Shown here piece after piece: positions 17,486 to 26,892 of a stretch of 64,000 nt of DNA. Location of the stretch: positions 1 through 64,000 of the forward strand of contig CAYQKF010000010.1 of the NCBI GenBank assembly GCA_964417935.1, given 5' to 3'. The translations under genes and the position numbers were made by a program. The stretch is from NIOZ-UU13 sp964417935. Its GTDB lineage: Bacteria; Planctomycetota; Phycisphaerae; Sedimentisphaerales; Anaerobacaceae. A model generated the notes under the pieces. It worked only from the letters and a program-made list of their open reading frames with translations. It was not told the DNA's origin and did no database searches. Position 1 is the stretch's first letter; each line of letters opens with the position of its first letter.

Positions 17486-18790
17486 TTATTTATTAGCCAT
17501 TGTTTGTTGGCTTTCGCTTTTTTTTGGTTTTAACGATGGGTCCCTGTTTACAAGGATTCGCCACTCTGCGCCTTTAGGTATAATAAATTTTTCATTCACA
17601 TTGGCAAAGATACGTTCCATTGCATCCTGATAGATTTCCTGGACAACCATCTCCGGATGTTTGCGATATTCGGGCAGCAATTCCTGGAAATATTCGGCAT
17701 TGGCTCTGGCATTTGCTACAACTTTTTGTCGATAGGCGCGTGCCTCAGTAATTTTCTCCTGTGCTTTACCTGCCAATTGAGCCCATAGAAACTCTCTTGC
17801 TTCTTCACTGGTGTTTTCATCCTTTAGAGCCGCAAATAATTCCTTGGCAACCGGACCGGCAACTGCATTCAGGGTGCTTTCGGCATAGGTTTGGGCCTCA
17901 CTTATTGTAGTCTCCAGGTCCTGGCTGGCAGTTACTAAAGCCTGAAACGCCGCATCGACCTGCAGCGGCCAGGTTTTGTCTATCATCCGTATTCGAACTA
18001 CTTTTAGGCCGCTTTCTATCGTGTCGAGTTTTTCCTGCAGCAATTTTCTCACATCGTCTGTTAGCCCTGCAACTTGCTCGTATATAACATCGTCGATAGT
18101 GTAATTCACCGTTGCAGTTACAATCGCATCCTCAAAGAGGCTCTGCAAAAGTGGCGTTATAGTTTCTGTTATAACATCAAAGTAAATATCTCCAGGTTTT
18201 ACCTCTTTGATATAAACATTCGTAAAGAAGCGTTCGGGGTCATAAATTTGATATGTTAGCTGCCACTTGCAATGGACGATGTTGTAGTCACTTCCACCTG
18301 AGCCGGATATCGGCTCATCCAGTTTTTCGCTTCGTGTAATACAATAACCATCTTTTATAGGATCCAGCGTGGGTAGTACCCGTGTCTTTTCGATAGAACG
18401 TTCAACGAGCATACGTTCTTGTGTCTGATAATACCAGAACGACCTTATGACTAAATCCACCTTTTTTTCTACCGGGATTTTTACCATTGTATCCACCGGA
18501 TACGGGAACACCCAGTACGGCCAGGTCCTTGGTTTTAGAACTCTGTTTTCACCAACTCCTCGAATTTTCCCGAATCGTAAAACAAGAGCCTGCTCGTCGG
18601 AGCCAACCGTCTTAAAACCCGAGGCCAGAAAAGCAAGGATAAGCACTGCCATTATCACTTTCAGAATAATAAAGCTGATTCTCAGTGCTTCCGATAGTGA
18701 CTTTCCGGCAGCGTCAAGGTCTTCGGTCGCAGACTTATCCAGTGCCTGTGGTTGTAAATCCTTATTACTTTGTTTATCTTCTTTTGCCAT
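17486..18790 (-). CDS. SPFH-domain (HflK-like) membrane protein
   Basis: 434 residues. One N-terminal helix (IILKVIMAVLILAFLASGF) is followed by an SPFH/Band 7 domain starting GSDEQALVLRFGKIRG. Charged coiled coil follows (KAQEKITEARAYRQKVVANARANAE), with a C-terminal beta stretch. HflK/HflC-type proteins form a membrane cage around the protease FtsH. This is the third SPFH gene in the cluster. It carries a long insertion (about residues 130-170) and is more divergent than a standard HflK. Confidence 0.75.
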   Translation of the reverse strand: MAKEDKQSNKDLQPQALDKSATEDLDAAGKSLSEALRISFIILKVIMAVLILAFLASGFKTVGSDEQALVLRFGKIRGVGENRVLKPRTWPYWVFPYPVDTMVKIPVEKKVDLVIRSFWYYQTQERMLVERSIEKTRVLPTLDPIKDGYCITRSEKLDEPISGSGGSDYNIVHCKWQLTYQIYDPERFFTNVYIKEVKPGDIYFDVITETITPLLQSLFEDAIVTATVNYTIDDVIYEQVAGLTDDVRKLLQEKLDTIESGLKVVRIRMIDKTWPLQVDAAFQALVTASQDLETTISEAQTYAESTLNAVAGPVAKELFAALKDENTSEEAREFLWAQLAGKAQEKITEARAYRQKVVANARANAEYFQELLPEYRKHPEMVVQEIYQDAMERIFANVNEKFIIPKGAEWRILVNRDPSLKPKKSESQQTMANK

Positions 18791-18841
18791 ACTTTAGTGT
18801 GACGTTTATTTTTTTTGACATAATACGATTCACATTTTTTT

Positions 18842-19735
18842 TTACTTTTTCGGTTCCAGGGACGGGACTTCCTTCAACAGTTTGAAAGGCTCCGAATCGG
18901 GGGGTAAAAAGATAGTTGAACGTTCTTTTAGTATCTTTTTTAAACTTTCGATATTCCGAAGAAACATTGCGAACTCAGGGTCTTCTTCCAGCTTTTTATA
19001 ATGTTTCGCAGCTTCGGCGTCACCACGCCCTCTAATGGCCTCGGCTCTTGCCTCCGCGGCGGTAAGCAGCACCGAACTCTTAAGATTGGCATCACCTTTT
19101 ATCTTTGTTGCCTGACCCTCACCCTGGGAAATAGTTTCCACCGTCTTAACATTTCTGGCGGCCTTCATCCGTTCAAAAACTTTCTCCGTAACATCTTTAC
19201 TGAGCTTGAGCTGTTTTATACCGAGAGTCCTGACTTCAATCCCGTATTCAACGCTGACGGTTTGTTTAAGATCGGTAAGCATGTTCTCTTCAATTTTCTT
19301 AAATATTATTTTCCCCGGGTCGCTGTTTACAAATTCACCGAAGGAGTGCTGGCCGATGACCCTGTTTTGAGTGTCGGTAATCTGGCTGTACAGTTTACTT
19401 TCAGCTTCCTTTACAGTCCCAACGGCGTTTAGGAATTTTAAAGGCTCGGCGATTCTCCAAACAACATAAGTATTTACAATAATCGGAACAGCTCCTTTAG
19501 TCGTGGTTTCACCAAGATCGGCTTCAAAAACGTGCATTCTGGAGTCAAAACTGTGCACACGCTCTATCGGTGCAGGCCACTTGATACAAAGACCTGGTTT
19601 TGTAATTTCACGCACGGGTTTGCCAAATCTCGTTACTAAAGCCGATTCGGTTTCCCTGACTTGAAATGTGATAAGGTACAAACCTAAAACTACGACTACT
19701 AAAGTGATAAAAATTGTAAGGGCTATATTCTTCAT
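18842..19735 (-). CDS. hflC: Protease modulator HflC
   Basis: 297 residues, a normal HflC length. An N-terminal helix (ALTIFITLVVVVLGLYLITF) precedes the SPFH domain with ETESALVTRFGKPVREITKPGL. A helical region (VFERMKAARNVKTVETISQGEGQATKIKGDA in outline) follows, then the AEARAEAIRGRGDAEAAKHY stretch typical of HflC. The start overlaps the stop of the upstream HflK-like gene by 4 bp (ATGA), indicating translational coupling. Confidence 0.87.
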   Translation of the reverse strand: MKNIALTIFITLVVVVLGLYLITFQVRETESALVTRFGKPVREITKPGLCIKWPAPIERVHSFDSRMHVFEADLGETTTKGAVPIIVNTYVVWRIAEPLKFLNAVGTVKEAESKLYSQITDTQNRVIGQHSFGEFVNSDPGKIIFKKIEENMLTDLKQTVSVEYGIEVRTLGIKQLKLSKDVTEKVFERMKAARNVKTVETISQGEGQATKIKGDANLKSSVLLTAAEARAEAIRGRGDAEAAKHYKKLEEDPEFAMFLRNIESLKKILKERSTIFLPPDSEPFKLLKEVPSLEPKK

Positions 19736-21789
19736 TTTTCGCTGCTTTCCTCTAAACCGGGAATGTCATATATGCTTGGGGTCAATTTCTCCTGAACATC
19801 GATTATCATCACCTGATGGTCGTTAGGGTCGGCGGCCACGGCATATTTTCGAATATTCTTTAGATTCTCTTCAAGGGTCGTTAATCTGAGCTGGCGTTTG
19901 TAAATCTCTTTTGCCGCCCTGTATGCTTTTAGCTGATCGGCAAAGCGGTCTCCGGCTGCTTTTGCAAGTGTCTCTTTTTCAAAGGCGTAACTTTGCGATT
20001 CTTTCAGGGTTCTGTAGATATCGCCTTTGGCTTGTTCAAGTGCTGCATCCAACTCATCACCAAGCTTTTCTATATACTCCGGGTTGTTTACGTCTTCAGC
20101 CTGCTCATATTTTGCCGCAAGACCGTAGAGCTTATCGGCGGCTTCCACAGAACCAACAAGTGCACTCAAACTCTTATTTCTTTCCGCCTGGGCTTCAAAA
20201 ATAAGTGCTTGTTTCTTTTGGACCGCGCTGACAACTTCCTGATAATCCGTTGCTACTTCAGGCGGCGGGTGAATACCCTGAAGTCCCAGAAATACGATTT
20301 CGATACCTAAGCCAGCTTCATCGGCTGCCTTCTGGATTTCACCGGTCAAGGCTTTTTTGGCCTCAGACCTGCCTGCTCCAAGCAGACTATGCTCAAGGTC
20401 AGCTTCATCATCAACTTCGATCATGGCGTTGGCCGCGAATTTTGTAAGCTCGCGATAACAAATGGCCTCGAGCCGTTTTTCCGGCTCATTGTGATTGTAG
20501 ATAAAAGAATACAAATCCTTAACTCTGTATTGAACAGGAACAGCAGCCATGACAAGGCTCACCGGCACGGCTGATGCGTCGGTGGAAACGCTTGTTTGTT
20601 TACTGGCCACGAGCAAGTGGTATTCTTCTTCATAGTGCTCCTTGCCCCATAGTAACGGGCCATAGCCTGCTTTATCAGTATCCTTCTTTGCCTTAAAGCC
20701 GATGTTAAGCTCCATAACTTTCTTCGTCGGATATTTATAAGCGATATCTATCGGCCAGGGCCATTTGAAAGCCAGTCCGGGACCGATAAGCCTGATTTCA
20801 TTGGCGCTGTTTACGGGATTGCCGAAACGTTCTATTATTGCCTCCTCATTGGGTGCCACTACGACAATGCAGCTTAATAAATAGAGCGTAACGGCGGCAA
20901 ACAAAACCAAAGGTGTTATTGCTTTTTCGAGCAGTTTATAAAACCAGGTTTGAGAGACCTTAAAGCCAAACTGATAATCAATGGCACCTGCGGCACTGCG
21001 GAATATTCCGCCCGGTTCATTTATAACCCCCAATAGTCTGCTGTCGAAGGCGCTTCTGCTGTATCGGCCTTTTAGTCTTGGACGATATATGTCTAAGATG
21101 AGGTTCAAAGCGGTTTCAGCGCCAAGAACCACAAGCAGAATTGGAACAATTCGGTCGATTACATTTACCACGATGAAAAACTTAAATTGTGCTAATGCCA
21201 GACCTATTGCCAGAGCGAAGCACAGAACAGCTATACCTAACAGAAAGCTGCCCCCTGCCCTTAACGGCTTCCACTGCGGCTGAGCTGACATGCCGGTTGC
21301 ATAGCGCGACATTAAAAAGCTGACGAACGCAATGGCCGTCATACCAATTGCGCAAAGCAACGACTGTTTCGGCTCACCCTCGACCCCGCCCAAAATAGTT
21401 TTTAATAAATACAGCCCGAGACCTAATTGATAGGCGGCGATTAGTGCTGAGAAGATGGGAAGGAATAATTTCTCGAGTATCTGCAGGCGGCGTTGAGCAG
21501 CGGCAAATAAACCGGCACGTTCACCACTGGCTTGAAAGATTGTAGAATCCTTCTCGTCCTTGCCCAGTTGGCTCATGTCGAGTTTTTCCTGCTCGGCCAA
21601 GGCACGCTGATGGAATTGTAAGCATAAAACAAGCCAAATCAGGGCAGAAGAGAGAATCAACCAGCTAATTGCAGAGACCGCAAAGAAGCCGCTCCATCGG
21701 CCTAAGAAAAAGGCAATACCGAAAAAGACCACGCTCAAAATCAACGATACCAGCGATATGTGTTCAGGGCGTTTGGATGATACTGTCAT
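19732..21789 (-). CDS. hflK: Large HflK-like SPFH protein with multi-helix N-terminal half
   Basis: 685 residues. The first ~310 contain about six membrane helices, then the SPFH domain begins at VVAPNEEAIIERFGNPVNSA. A long coiled coil rich in Glu/Lys/Ala (AQAERNKSLSALVGSVEAAD; AFEKETLAKAAGDRFADQLK) ends the protein. A usual HflK has a single helix, so the multi-helix head is extra. It is the first gene of the minus-strand cluster hflK, hflC, hflK-like, metal ATPase. The start has no strong Shine-Dalgarno sequence. Confidence 0.78.
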   Translation of the reverse strand: MTVSSKRPEHISLVSLILSVVFFGIAFFLGRWSGFFAVSAISWLILSSALIWLVLCLQFHQRALAEQEKLDMSQLGKDEKDSTIFQASGERAGLFAAAQRRLQILEKLFLPIFSALIAAYQLGLGLYLLKTILGGVEGEPKQSLLCAIGMTAIAFVSFLMSRYATGMSAQPQWKPLRAGGSFLLGIAVLCFALAIGLALAQFKFFIVVNVIDRIVPILLVVLGAETALNLILDIYRPRLKGRYSRSAFDSRLLGVINEPGGIFRSAAGAIDYQFGFKVSQTWFYKLLEKAITPLVLFAAVTLYLLSCIVVVAPNEEAIIERFGNPVNSANEIRLIGPGLAFKWPWPIDIAYKYPTKKVMELNIGFKAKKDTDKAGYGPLLWGKEHYEEEYHLLVASKQTSVSTDASAVPVSLVMAAVPVQYRVKDLYSFIYNHNEPEKRLEAICYRELTKFAANAMIEVDDEADLEHSLLGAGRSEAKKALTGEIQKAADEAGLGIEIVFLGLQGIHPPPEVATDYQEVVSAVQKKQALIFEAQAERNKSLSALVGSVEAADKLYGLAAKYEQAEDVNNPEYIEKLGDELDAALEQAKGDIYRTLKESQSYAFEKETLAKAAGDRFADQLKAYRAAKEIYKRQLRLTTLEENLKNIRKYAVAADPNDHQVMIIDVQEKLTPSIYDIPGLEESSEK

Positions 21790-22002
21790 TTTCTATACCG
21801 GTTATATAATCCGAACAAAAAAACCACAGGCACAGTATTCATTTAATATCTGTGTTTGTTATTTGCAAGTTTCAAGTTGCGTAATATAACAATAAACGTT
21901 ATTTTGGTATAGGGACAATTGTAAAAAAATTAAGCCTTGGTATAAAGCTAAAATCGTAACGCTTTGGCTGACGGCACAGGAGGCCCGAGTTGGTTGTTGA
22001 AG

Positions 22003-23067
22003 ATGAATAAGTTGTTTACAATAGCAAAAAATACTTTCATAGAAATCCTAAGACAACCAGTCTATGCCATAATCATTGTTACCGCCTTGTTTTTATTCTT
22101 TATAAGTCCTTCCTTGACGATGTACACAATGAGCGACGACAACAAACTCTTGCGAGAGATAGGATTATCTACGCTGTTTTTGACCAGCTTGTTCATTGCA
22201 ATATTTTCCGCTTCCGGCGCTGTAGCCCAGGAGTTGGAGAATAAAACTATAACAACGGTAGTAACCAAACCTGTCCAACGTCCGATATTCATTATTGCGA
22301 AATTTTTCGGCGTAGCTGCCGCCGTGGTTCTGGCGCATTATATTTGCACTATCGCCATGCTGATGGCGATTAGACACGGTGTCCTTGAAACTGTAAATGA
22401 CCTGCACGACTGGACGGTTCTGGCCTCAGCAGCAGTTATTGTTCTCGCAGCTTTTCTACTAAGTGCTTTTTTCAACTACGCTTATGATTGGAAATTTTCA
22501 TCGACAGCTATCGTTTTAACCGGCATATTTGCTACATTTGGCATCGTGTTCCTGGTTTTTATTGACCGCAACTGGCAGTTTAATCCCAAGGATAATGGCA
22601 TAAACGCCGTGGATATCTATGGCTCGGTATTACTGCTGTTGGCTGCAATAATAATTGTGGCTTTGGCGGTGGCACTTTCCGCCAGGTTCAACATTGTGGT
22701 AACGCTCTCGGCCTGTATCGGGATTTTTTTATTGGGTCTTGTCAGTGATTATGCATTCGGCAGATTGAAGGGTTACGAAGTAAAAAATCTCCAATCCGGA
22801 CGGTTTGAGTTCTTTGAAGCCAATGATTTACCCGTGGATGACGATAAGTACGACCTGGACAATAAAGTGCCACAGAGATATTTGTGGGCCCAAATTGGCA
22901 GATTTCTGGTGCCGAATCTACAGATTTTCTGGATTAGCGACGCAATTTACGAAAGCAGCCAGGTACCTGTAAAATATATCGTGATAAGTGCTTCTTATGC
23001 CTTGTGTTACACAACAGCTATACTCGCAGTGGCCATCGCCCTTTTCCAACGCCGACAAGTAGGATGA
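22003..23067 (+). CDS. ABC-2 type permease without adjacent ATPase
   Basis: About 354 residues with six or more membrane helices. It opens MNKLFTIAKNTFIEILRQP, the usual amphipathic start of ABC-2 permeases, and TITTVVTKPVQRPIFIIAK resembles the matching loop in the 12768-14123 permease. No ATPase gene adjoins it; it is divergent from the SPFH cluster and may share the ATPase at 14116-15363. Start choice is uncertain: AGGAGG at 21978 suits TTG codons at 21994 or 21997 better than the ATG at 22003. Confidence 0.7.
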   Translation: MNKLFTIAKNTFIEILRQPVYAIIIVTALFLFFISPSLTMYTMSDDNKLLREIGLSTLFLTSLFIAIFSASGAVAQELENKTITTVVTKPVQRPIFIIAKFFGVAAAVVLAHYICTIAMLMAIRHGVLETVNDLHDWTVLASAAVIVLAAFLLSAFFNYAYDWKFSSTAIVLTGIFATFGIVFLVFIDRNWQFNPKDNGINAVDIYGSVLLLLAAIIIVALAVALSARFNIVVTLSACIGIFLLGLVSDYAFGRLKGYEVKNLQSGRFEFFEANDLPVDDDKYDLDNKVPQRYLWAQIGRFLVPNLQIFWISDAIYESSQVPVKYIVISASYALCYTTAILAVAIALFQRRQVG

Positions 23068-23068
23068 A

Positions 23069-23116
23069 AAGTGCCTAAAATTTGAAGTGTCTAAAGTATG
23101 AAGCGTCTGAAGTTAT
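23069..23116. repeat. Three degenerate 16-bp tandem units
   Basis: Units of the form AGTGTCTAAAGTATGA repeat three times with substitutions, between the convergent permease and acetyltransferase genes. Confidence 0.55.
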
Positions 23117-23136
23117 TTATTATTTTTAATTTTAGC

Positions 23137-23595
23137 TCACTTTAGCTCACTTTTTATAACTGCTATCTCATCGCAATTATCCTGCTTTGGACACTTCGCA
23201 CAATCGCTCCAGACCTTCATTGGCAGCGTCTCTTTTTCGATCACCTCAAAGCCCAATTTTTCAAAAAAGTCCGGCTCAAGCGTCAGCGCAAAGACCCTCG
23301 GCACACCAAGCTGCTCGGCTTGTTCGAGGGCGGCGGTTACCAACATCTTACCGATGCCCTTTTCTGTATTTGCCTCATCGACCGCTAACGATTTTATTTC
23401 CGCCAAATCCGACCAGATAATCTCCAGCGCACAGCAGCCGACCACATCTCTATCGGCCTCGGCCACAGTAAAGGTCTGAAGGTTCTCATAAATATCAGCC
23501 ATTGAGCGAAACAGCATCCTGTCCCGCTCAGCATAAGAGCTGATCAGGGCGTTAATTCCCTTAACATCCGAAATTTTCGCACCACGTATATTCAT
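23137..23595 (-). CDS. Short GNAT N-acetyltransferase, N-acetylglutamate synthase type
   Basis: 152 residues. GNAT fold with acetyl-CoA loop EKGIGKMLVTAAL and C-terminal beta strands FFEKLGFEVIEK. The end carries WSDCAKCPKQDNCDEIAV, a Cys-rich tail familiar from short (amino-acid-kinase-free) N-acetylglutamate synthases. That would place it at the first step of arginine biosynthesis, acetylating glutamate. argG lies elsewhere in this window (40577-41809), so arginine genes are scattered. Identification as ArgA is probable, not certain. Confidence 0.72.
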   Translation of the reverse strand: MNIRGAKISDVKGINALISSYAERDRMLFRSMADIYENLQTFTVAEADRDVVGCCALEIIWSDLAEIKSLAVDEANTEKGIGKMLVTAALEQAEQLGVPRVFALTLEPDFFEKLGFEVIEKETLPMKVWSDCAKCPKQDNCDEIAVIKSELK

Positions 23596-23668
23596 AGATA
23601 AGAAGTATAGTCCCTCAGATATAAAAAAATAAAGAAAAATTTAGAGGCTGATTTTGGAGAGTTTGCTT

Positions 23669-23851
23669 CTATAGCTTTTTGATATGATTATTGTAATCGT
23701 CAATAAGGCACAATTCGACCACTTCTTTGAGGTTTTTTCTAAGCTCATCCAGAGTTTCCGCCTGAGTGTGGGCTCCGGGAATTCCCGGAACACTAGCCAC
23801 ATATAGGCCGGTCTCTGCATCTTTTTCGATATATCCGGTTATTTTAAGCAT
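23669..23851 (-). CDS. HicB-family protein without a HicA partner
   Basis: 60 residues: a partial RNase-H-like HicB fold with TGYIEKDAETGLYVASVPGI and ETLDELRKNLKEVVELCL. The ATG follows AGGAGATAACAGA. HicB normally neutralises the mRNA interferase HicA; no HicA-like frame lies within 250 bp on either side, so this copy is solitary. Such proteins may act as lone regulators. Confidence 0.72.
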   Translation of the reverse strand: MLKITGYIEKDAETGLYVASVPGIPGAHTQAETLDELRKNLKEVVELCLIDDYNNHIKKL

Positions 23852-23956
23852 TCTGTTATCTCCTGCTCTGGCAATCTATAATAATATCCAGCATGTCAGT
23901 TTAACCAATTGTGCCAAAGTTGGTCTAATCTTTCAACAAAAAAGGCTGGAAAAACA

Positions 23957-23985
23957 ATTGCATCTCGTATATCGTATCGCGAATA
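23957..23985. repeat. Heptad array, unit about TATATCG
   Basis: Degenerate heptads CATCTCG, TATATCG, TATCGCG, close in sequence to the array at 15364-15406. Followed by AT-rich AATCTGTGAAAT repeats up to the start of the next gene. Confidence 0.6.
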
Positions 23986-24046
23986 GTAAAATCTGTGAAA
24001 TATGTAGTTATATAATCTGTGAAATCTATGGTTAAGAAGTCTGTGG

Positions 24047-24511
24047 ATGAGATTTATACTTATTGACAAAGTTATTTCGCTGGAAGATGGCAGGCAAATA
24101 AAGGCGGTCAAGAGCGTTTCTTTAGCTGAGGAATACTTGGCCGACCATTTTCCAACGTTTCCGGTGCTGCCAGGGGTATTGCTGCTGGAAGGGCTAATCG
24201 AGTCGGCATCTTGGCTGGTGCGCCGGACGGAAAATTTCGCCCACAGTATGATATTGCTTGAACAGGCAAGAAATGTAAAATATAAAAGTTTTCTGGCCCC
24301 CGGTGCCCAGATAGAATACACGGTCCAGGCCAAGACTATCGAAGAAAACGTCAGCAGCTTTACCGGCTTTGGCTTGTCCCAAGGTGAGCGAATTGTTGAG
24401 GCACGATTTGGTTTGAGGCATTTTAACTTAGCTGACCAGAATTCAGCAATGGCAGACATTGATGCCAAGATAATCGAAAATATGAAAAAACGATGGAAAC
24501 TATTGCAATAG
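24047..24511 (+). CDS. FabZ-like hotdog-fold 3-hydroxyacyl-ACP dehydratase
   Basis: 154 residues of hotdog fold. The active-site region reads DHFPTFPVLPGVLLLEGLIE, with the FabZ His and Glu at the expected spacing. It would dehydrate a 3-hydroxyacyl-ACP. It opens a plus-strand cluster: dehydratase-like, ACP, dehydratase-like, KS, KS. No reductase, acyltransferase or FabH is in the cluster, so those must come from elsewhere. The start has no clear Shine-Dalgarno. Confidence 0.78.
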   Translation: MRFILIDKVISLEDGRQIKAVKSVSLAEEYLADHFPTFPVLPGVLLLEGLIESASWLVRRTENFAHSMILLEQARNVKYKSFLAPGAQIEYTVQAKTIEENVSSFTGFGLSQGERIVEARFGLRHFNLADQNSAMADIDAKIIENMKKRWKLLQ

Positions 24512-24538
24512 GGAATTGAATACTGGAGGTAAAAGAGT

Positions 24539-24934
24539 ATGGCAATGAGTCGGGACGAAATTATGCAGCAGGTTCAGGAAGTTTTGGTCGATGCGTTGGG
24601 CGTTGACGACGATGAGGTTACAACTGAGGCGACCTTGATGGGAGATTTAGGAGCTGAAAGCATTGACTTTTTAGACATAGTGTTTCGATTAGAGAAAGCG
24701 TTCGGAATAAAAATCCCGCGGGAAGAGTTATTCCCCGCTGAGAATCTGATGAACGATTCCGAATTTGTCCATAACGGCAAATTGACCGAAAAAGGACTGG
24801 CCGAATTGCGAGACAAGATGCCGCATACCGATATAACGGCATTCGAGAGCGACCCTGATATTAACAAGTTAGCCGACCTGTTCACCGTCAATGCGATTGT
24901 AAATTACGTCGAAGGTAAGCTCGAGGCTGCTTAA
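24539..24934 (+). CDS. Long acyl carrier protein
   Basis: 131 residues against the usual ~78. The phosphopantetheine site is in DLGAESIDFLD (Ser41 region), followed by helix II (IVFRLEKAFGIKIPREELF). About 45 extra residues (around 73-115, including GLAELRDKMPHTDITAF) separate helix II from the final helix VNAIVNYVEGKL. A GGAGG precedes the ATG. It presumably carries the acyl chain handled by the flanking dehydratase-like and KS enzymes. Confidence 0.85.
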   Translation: MAMSRDEIMQQVQEVLVDALGVDDDEVTTEATLMGDLGAESIDFLDIVFRLEKAFGIKIPREELFPAENLMNDSEFVHNGKLTEKGLAELRDKMPHTDITAFESDPDINKLADLFTVNAIVNYVEGKLEAA

Positions 24935-25011
24935 TAATGTAAAGTTCCTGAATGTATTAGCGGCAGGATGGCTCAAAGTCAATCTGCCGTTAACTTTAAT
25001 ATGAGCGGAAA

Positions 25012-25524
25012 ATGCGTTGGATTTGGATAGACAAATTTGTTGAGTTTCAAAGTGGAAAGCGTGCCGTAGCGCTCAAGAATGTAACGCTCGCTGAGGAGCA
25101 TTTGCACGACCATTTTCCCGGCTTTCCCGTTATGCCGGAGTGCTTGATGATTGAAGCGATGGCACAAACTTCAGGAATACTGGTCGGCGAGGCAAAAAAG
25201 TTTCAGGAAAAAGTCATCCTTGCGAAGATAAAAAAAGCCGTCTTTTTTGACTACGTAAAGCCGGGCGATACGATAAAATTAGATGCAAAAATTGAATCCA
25301 TCGCCCCGGAAGCGGCAAGCACAAGCGGCAAGATAACCTGTGCGGATAAACTAATTGCCGAGATAGATTTGATGTTCAGCCATATAGACCAGAATCTGGC
25401 GGGTAAAGAATTCCCGGAGGAGAACTTCGTGTTCACCGCCGAGGCATCTGTATTCGAATTACTTCTGCGAGACGTGGTTTCAGGTGGCGCCGGTTCCGGC
25501 GCTGCCGATTCGGAGCAAGATTGA
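25012..25524 (+). CDS. FabZ-like hotdog-fold 3-hydroxyacyl-ACP dehydratase, second copy
   Basis: 170 residues. The active-site segment DHFPGFPVMPECLMIEAMAQ matches FabZ (His, then Glu in MIEAMAQ). It differs from the first copy in having a C-terminal extension (GGAGSGAADSEQD) and is closer to standard FabZ. The stop overlaps the next start (TGATG), so translation is coupled to the first KS gene. Confidence 0.82.
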   Translation: MRWIWIDKFVEFQSGKRAVALKNVTLAEEHLHDHFPGFPVMPECLMIEAMAQTSGILVGEAKKFQEKVILAKIKKAVFFDYVKPGDTIKLDAKIESIAPEAASTSGKITCADKLIAEIDLMFSHIDQNLAGKEFPEENFVFTAEASVFELLLRDVVSGGAGSGAADSEQD

Positions 25525-26837
25525 TGGATTCGGCTCGCGTAGTGATAACCGGCCTTGGTGCGGTAACCCCCCTTGGATTAACTGTCAATGAAACATGGGC
25601 CGGGCTCTGCGCCGGTACGTGTGGGATAGATAAAATTACAGCGTTTGACCCTGTGGGCTTCAACTGCAAATTAGCCGGCCAGGTCCCCAATTATAATATT
25701 AAGAAATATGTGCCGAAGACATATCGCAAAGCCATCAAACTAATGTCCAGGGACATCGAGCTGGCGGTCATAGCAGCAAACGAAGCGCTTGTTCGCAGCG
25801 GCCTTATTACAAAAGGTATCGACCCGGAAAACGTCAATGTCAATCCCGAGCGTATAGCAGTCAATCTGGGTGCGGGTCTTATAAGCTGCGATTTGGTTGA
25901 ACTGGCCCCTGCGGTGGCGGCAAGCATTACCGACGGCAAATTTGACATTCATAAATGGGGCAAGGAAGGCCTTGAGCTTGTAACGCCTTTATGGTTGTTG
26001 AAATATCTACCTAATATGCTCGCCTGCCATATAGGTATCATTCACGATATTCAGGGGCCGAGCAATAGTATCACCTGTGCCGAAACGTCCGCGCATTTGG
26101 CCATAGCTGAGGCAGCGCAGATTATCGCCCGCGGCGCCAGTGACATCGCTTTGGCCGGCGGTGCTGAGGCAAAGGTCAGTCCAATAGTTATGATTCGCCA
26201 GTGCCTGCTTAAAAGAGCCACCGACAAAAACAATGACGAGCCGGCTTCCGCCTGCAGGCCATTTGACGCCGATGCCAAAGGCTCGGTCTTTGGTGAAGCC
26301 GCCGGTGTAGTGATACTGGAAAGTCTGGAAAATGCCGAAAGGCGAGGTGCAAAGATTTACGCTGAAGTGGCTGGAATCGGTCACAGTAATAGTATAAATC
26401 CCGCGTATGAACATATTGAGCCTGATGGCAAAGGCATTGAGATAGCAATAGAAAAGGCAATAGCAGATGCACAAATAGAGCCGGAAGATTTAGACCTGAT
26501 AATCCCGCATGGGACGGGGATAGCAGTCGATGATTTGGCTGAAGCAAAAGCAATCCAGTCGGCTCTCGGCGAAGCGGCTGCCGAAATCCCTGTTTGGCCG
26601 ACCAAAAGTATGCTAAGTAACACAGGTGCTGCAAGCGGAGCGCTTGATGTTATCGCTGCAGTTTGTGCAATGGCTGACGGTAAGATACCCGCTGCGAAAA
26701 ACTACGACAGAAAAGCTGCCGGCTACAATTTGAATATTGCTAATCAGCCGCAGGAAAAGAATATTCGTTATGCACTGTCCTGCAGTTATACGTATGGTGG
26801 ACAAACAGCCGCAGTAGTGTTGAAACGACCAGATTGA
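25524..26837 (+). CDS. Beta-ketoacyl synthase, KAS II type, second catalytic His replaced by Asn
   Basis: 437 residues. FabF-like thiolase fold with MDSARVVITGLGAVTPLG at the start, nucleophile Cys in NSITCAETSAHL and first catalytic His in IPHGTGIAVDD. The usual K-x4-H motif is KSMLSNTGAASG, so the second His is Asn while Lys is kept. KAS I/II enzymes use Cys-His-His; Cys-His-Asn is the KAS III pattern. The partner at 27139-28449 has all three residues, so this may be a specialised condensing enzyme or the partner half of a heterodimer. A TTG three bases upstream is a less likely start. Confidence 0.82.
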   Translation: MDSARVVITGLGAVTPLGLTVNETWAGLCAGTCGIDKITAFDPVGFNCKLAGQVPNYNIKKYVPKTYRKAIKLMSRDIELAVIAANEALVRSGLITKGIDPENVNVNPERIAVNLGAGLISCDLVELAPAVAASITDGKFDIHKWGKEGLELVTPLWLLKYLPNMLACHIGIIHDIQGPSNSITCAETSAHLAIAEAAQIIARGASDIALAGGAEAKVSPIVMIRQCLLKRATDKNNDEPASACRPFDADAKGSVFGEAAGVVILESLENAERRGAKIYAEVAGIGHSNSINPAYEHIEPDGKGIEIAIEKAIADAQIEPEDLDLIIPHGTGIAVDDLAEAKAIQSALGEAAAEIPVWPTKSMLSNTGAASGALDVIAAVCAMADGKIPAAKNYDRKAAGYNLNIANQPQEKNIRYALSCSYTYGGQTAAVVLKRPD

Positions 26838-26884
26838 ATATCCAATATCGAACAAGGAATGACGAATAAAGAAGTAAAAGAATC
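26836..26884. repeat. Heptad array, unit about GAATATC
   Basis: Seven units: GAATATC, CAATATC, GAACAAG, GAATGAC, GAATAAA, GAAGTAA, AAGAATC. It starts on the stop codon of the KS gene and precedes a small remnant gene. A related array in inverted orientation lies at 27064-27105. Confidence 0.78.
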
Positions 26885-26892
26885 GGATTGAG

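Noticed and set aside
25524..26837. A chain-length factor (KS-beta)
   Set aside because: Chain-length factors lack the nucleophile Cys, which is present here; only the second His is changed.
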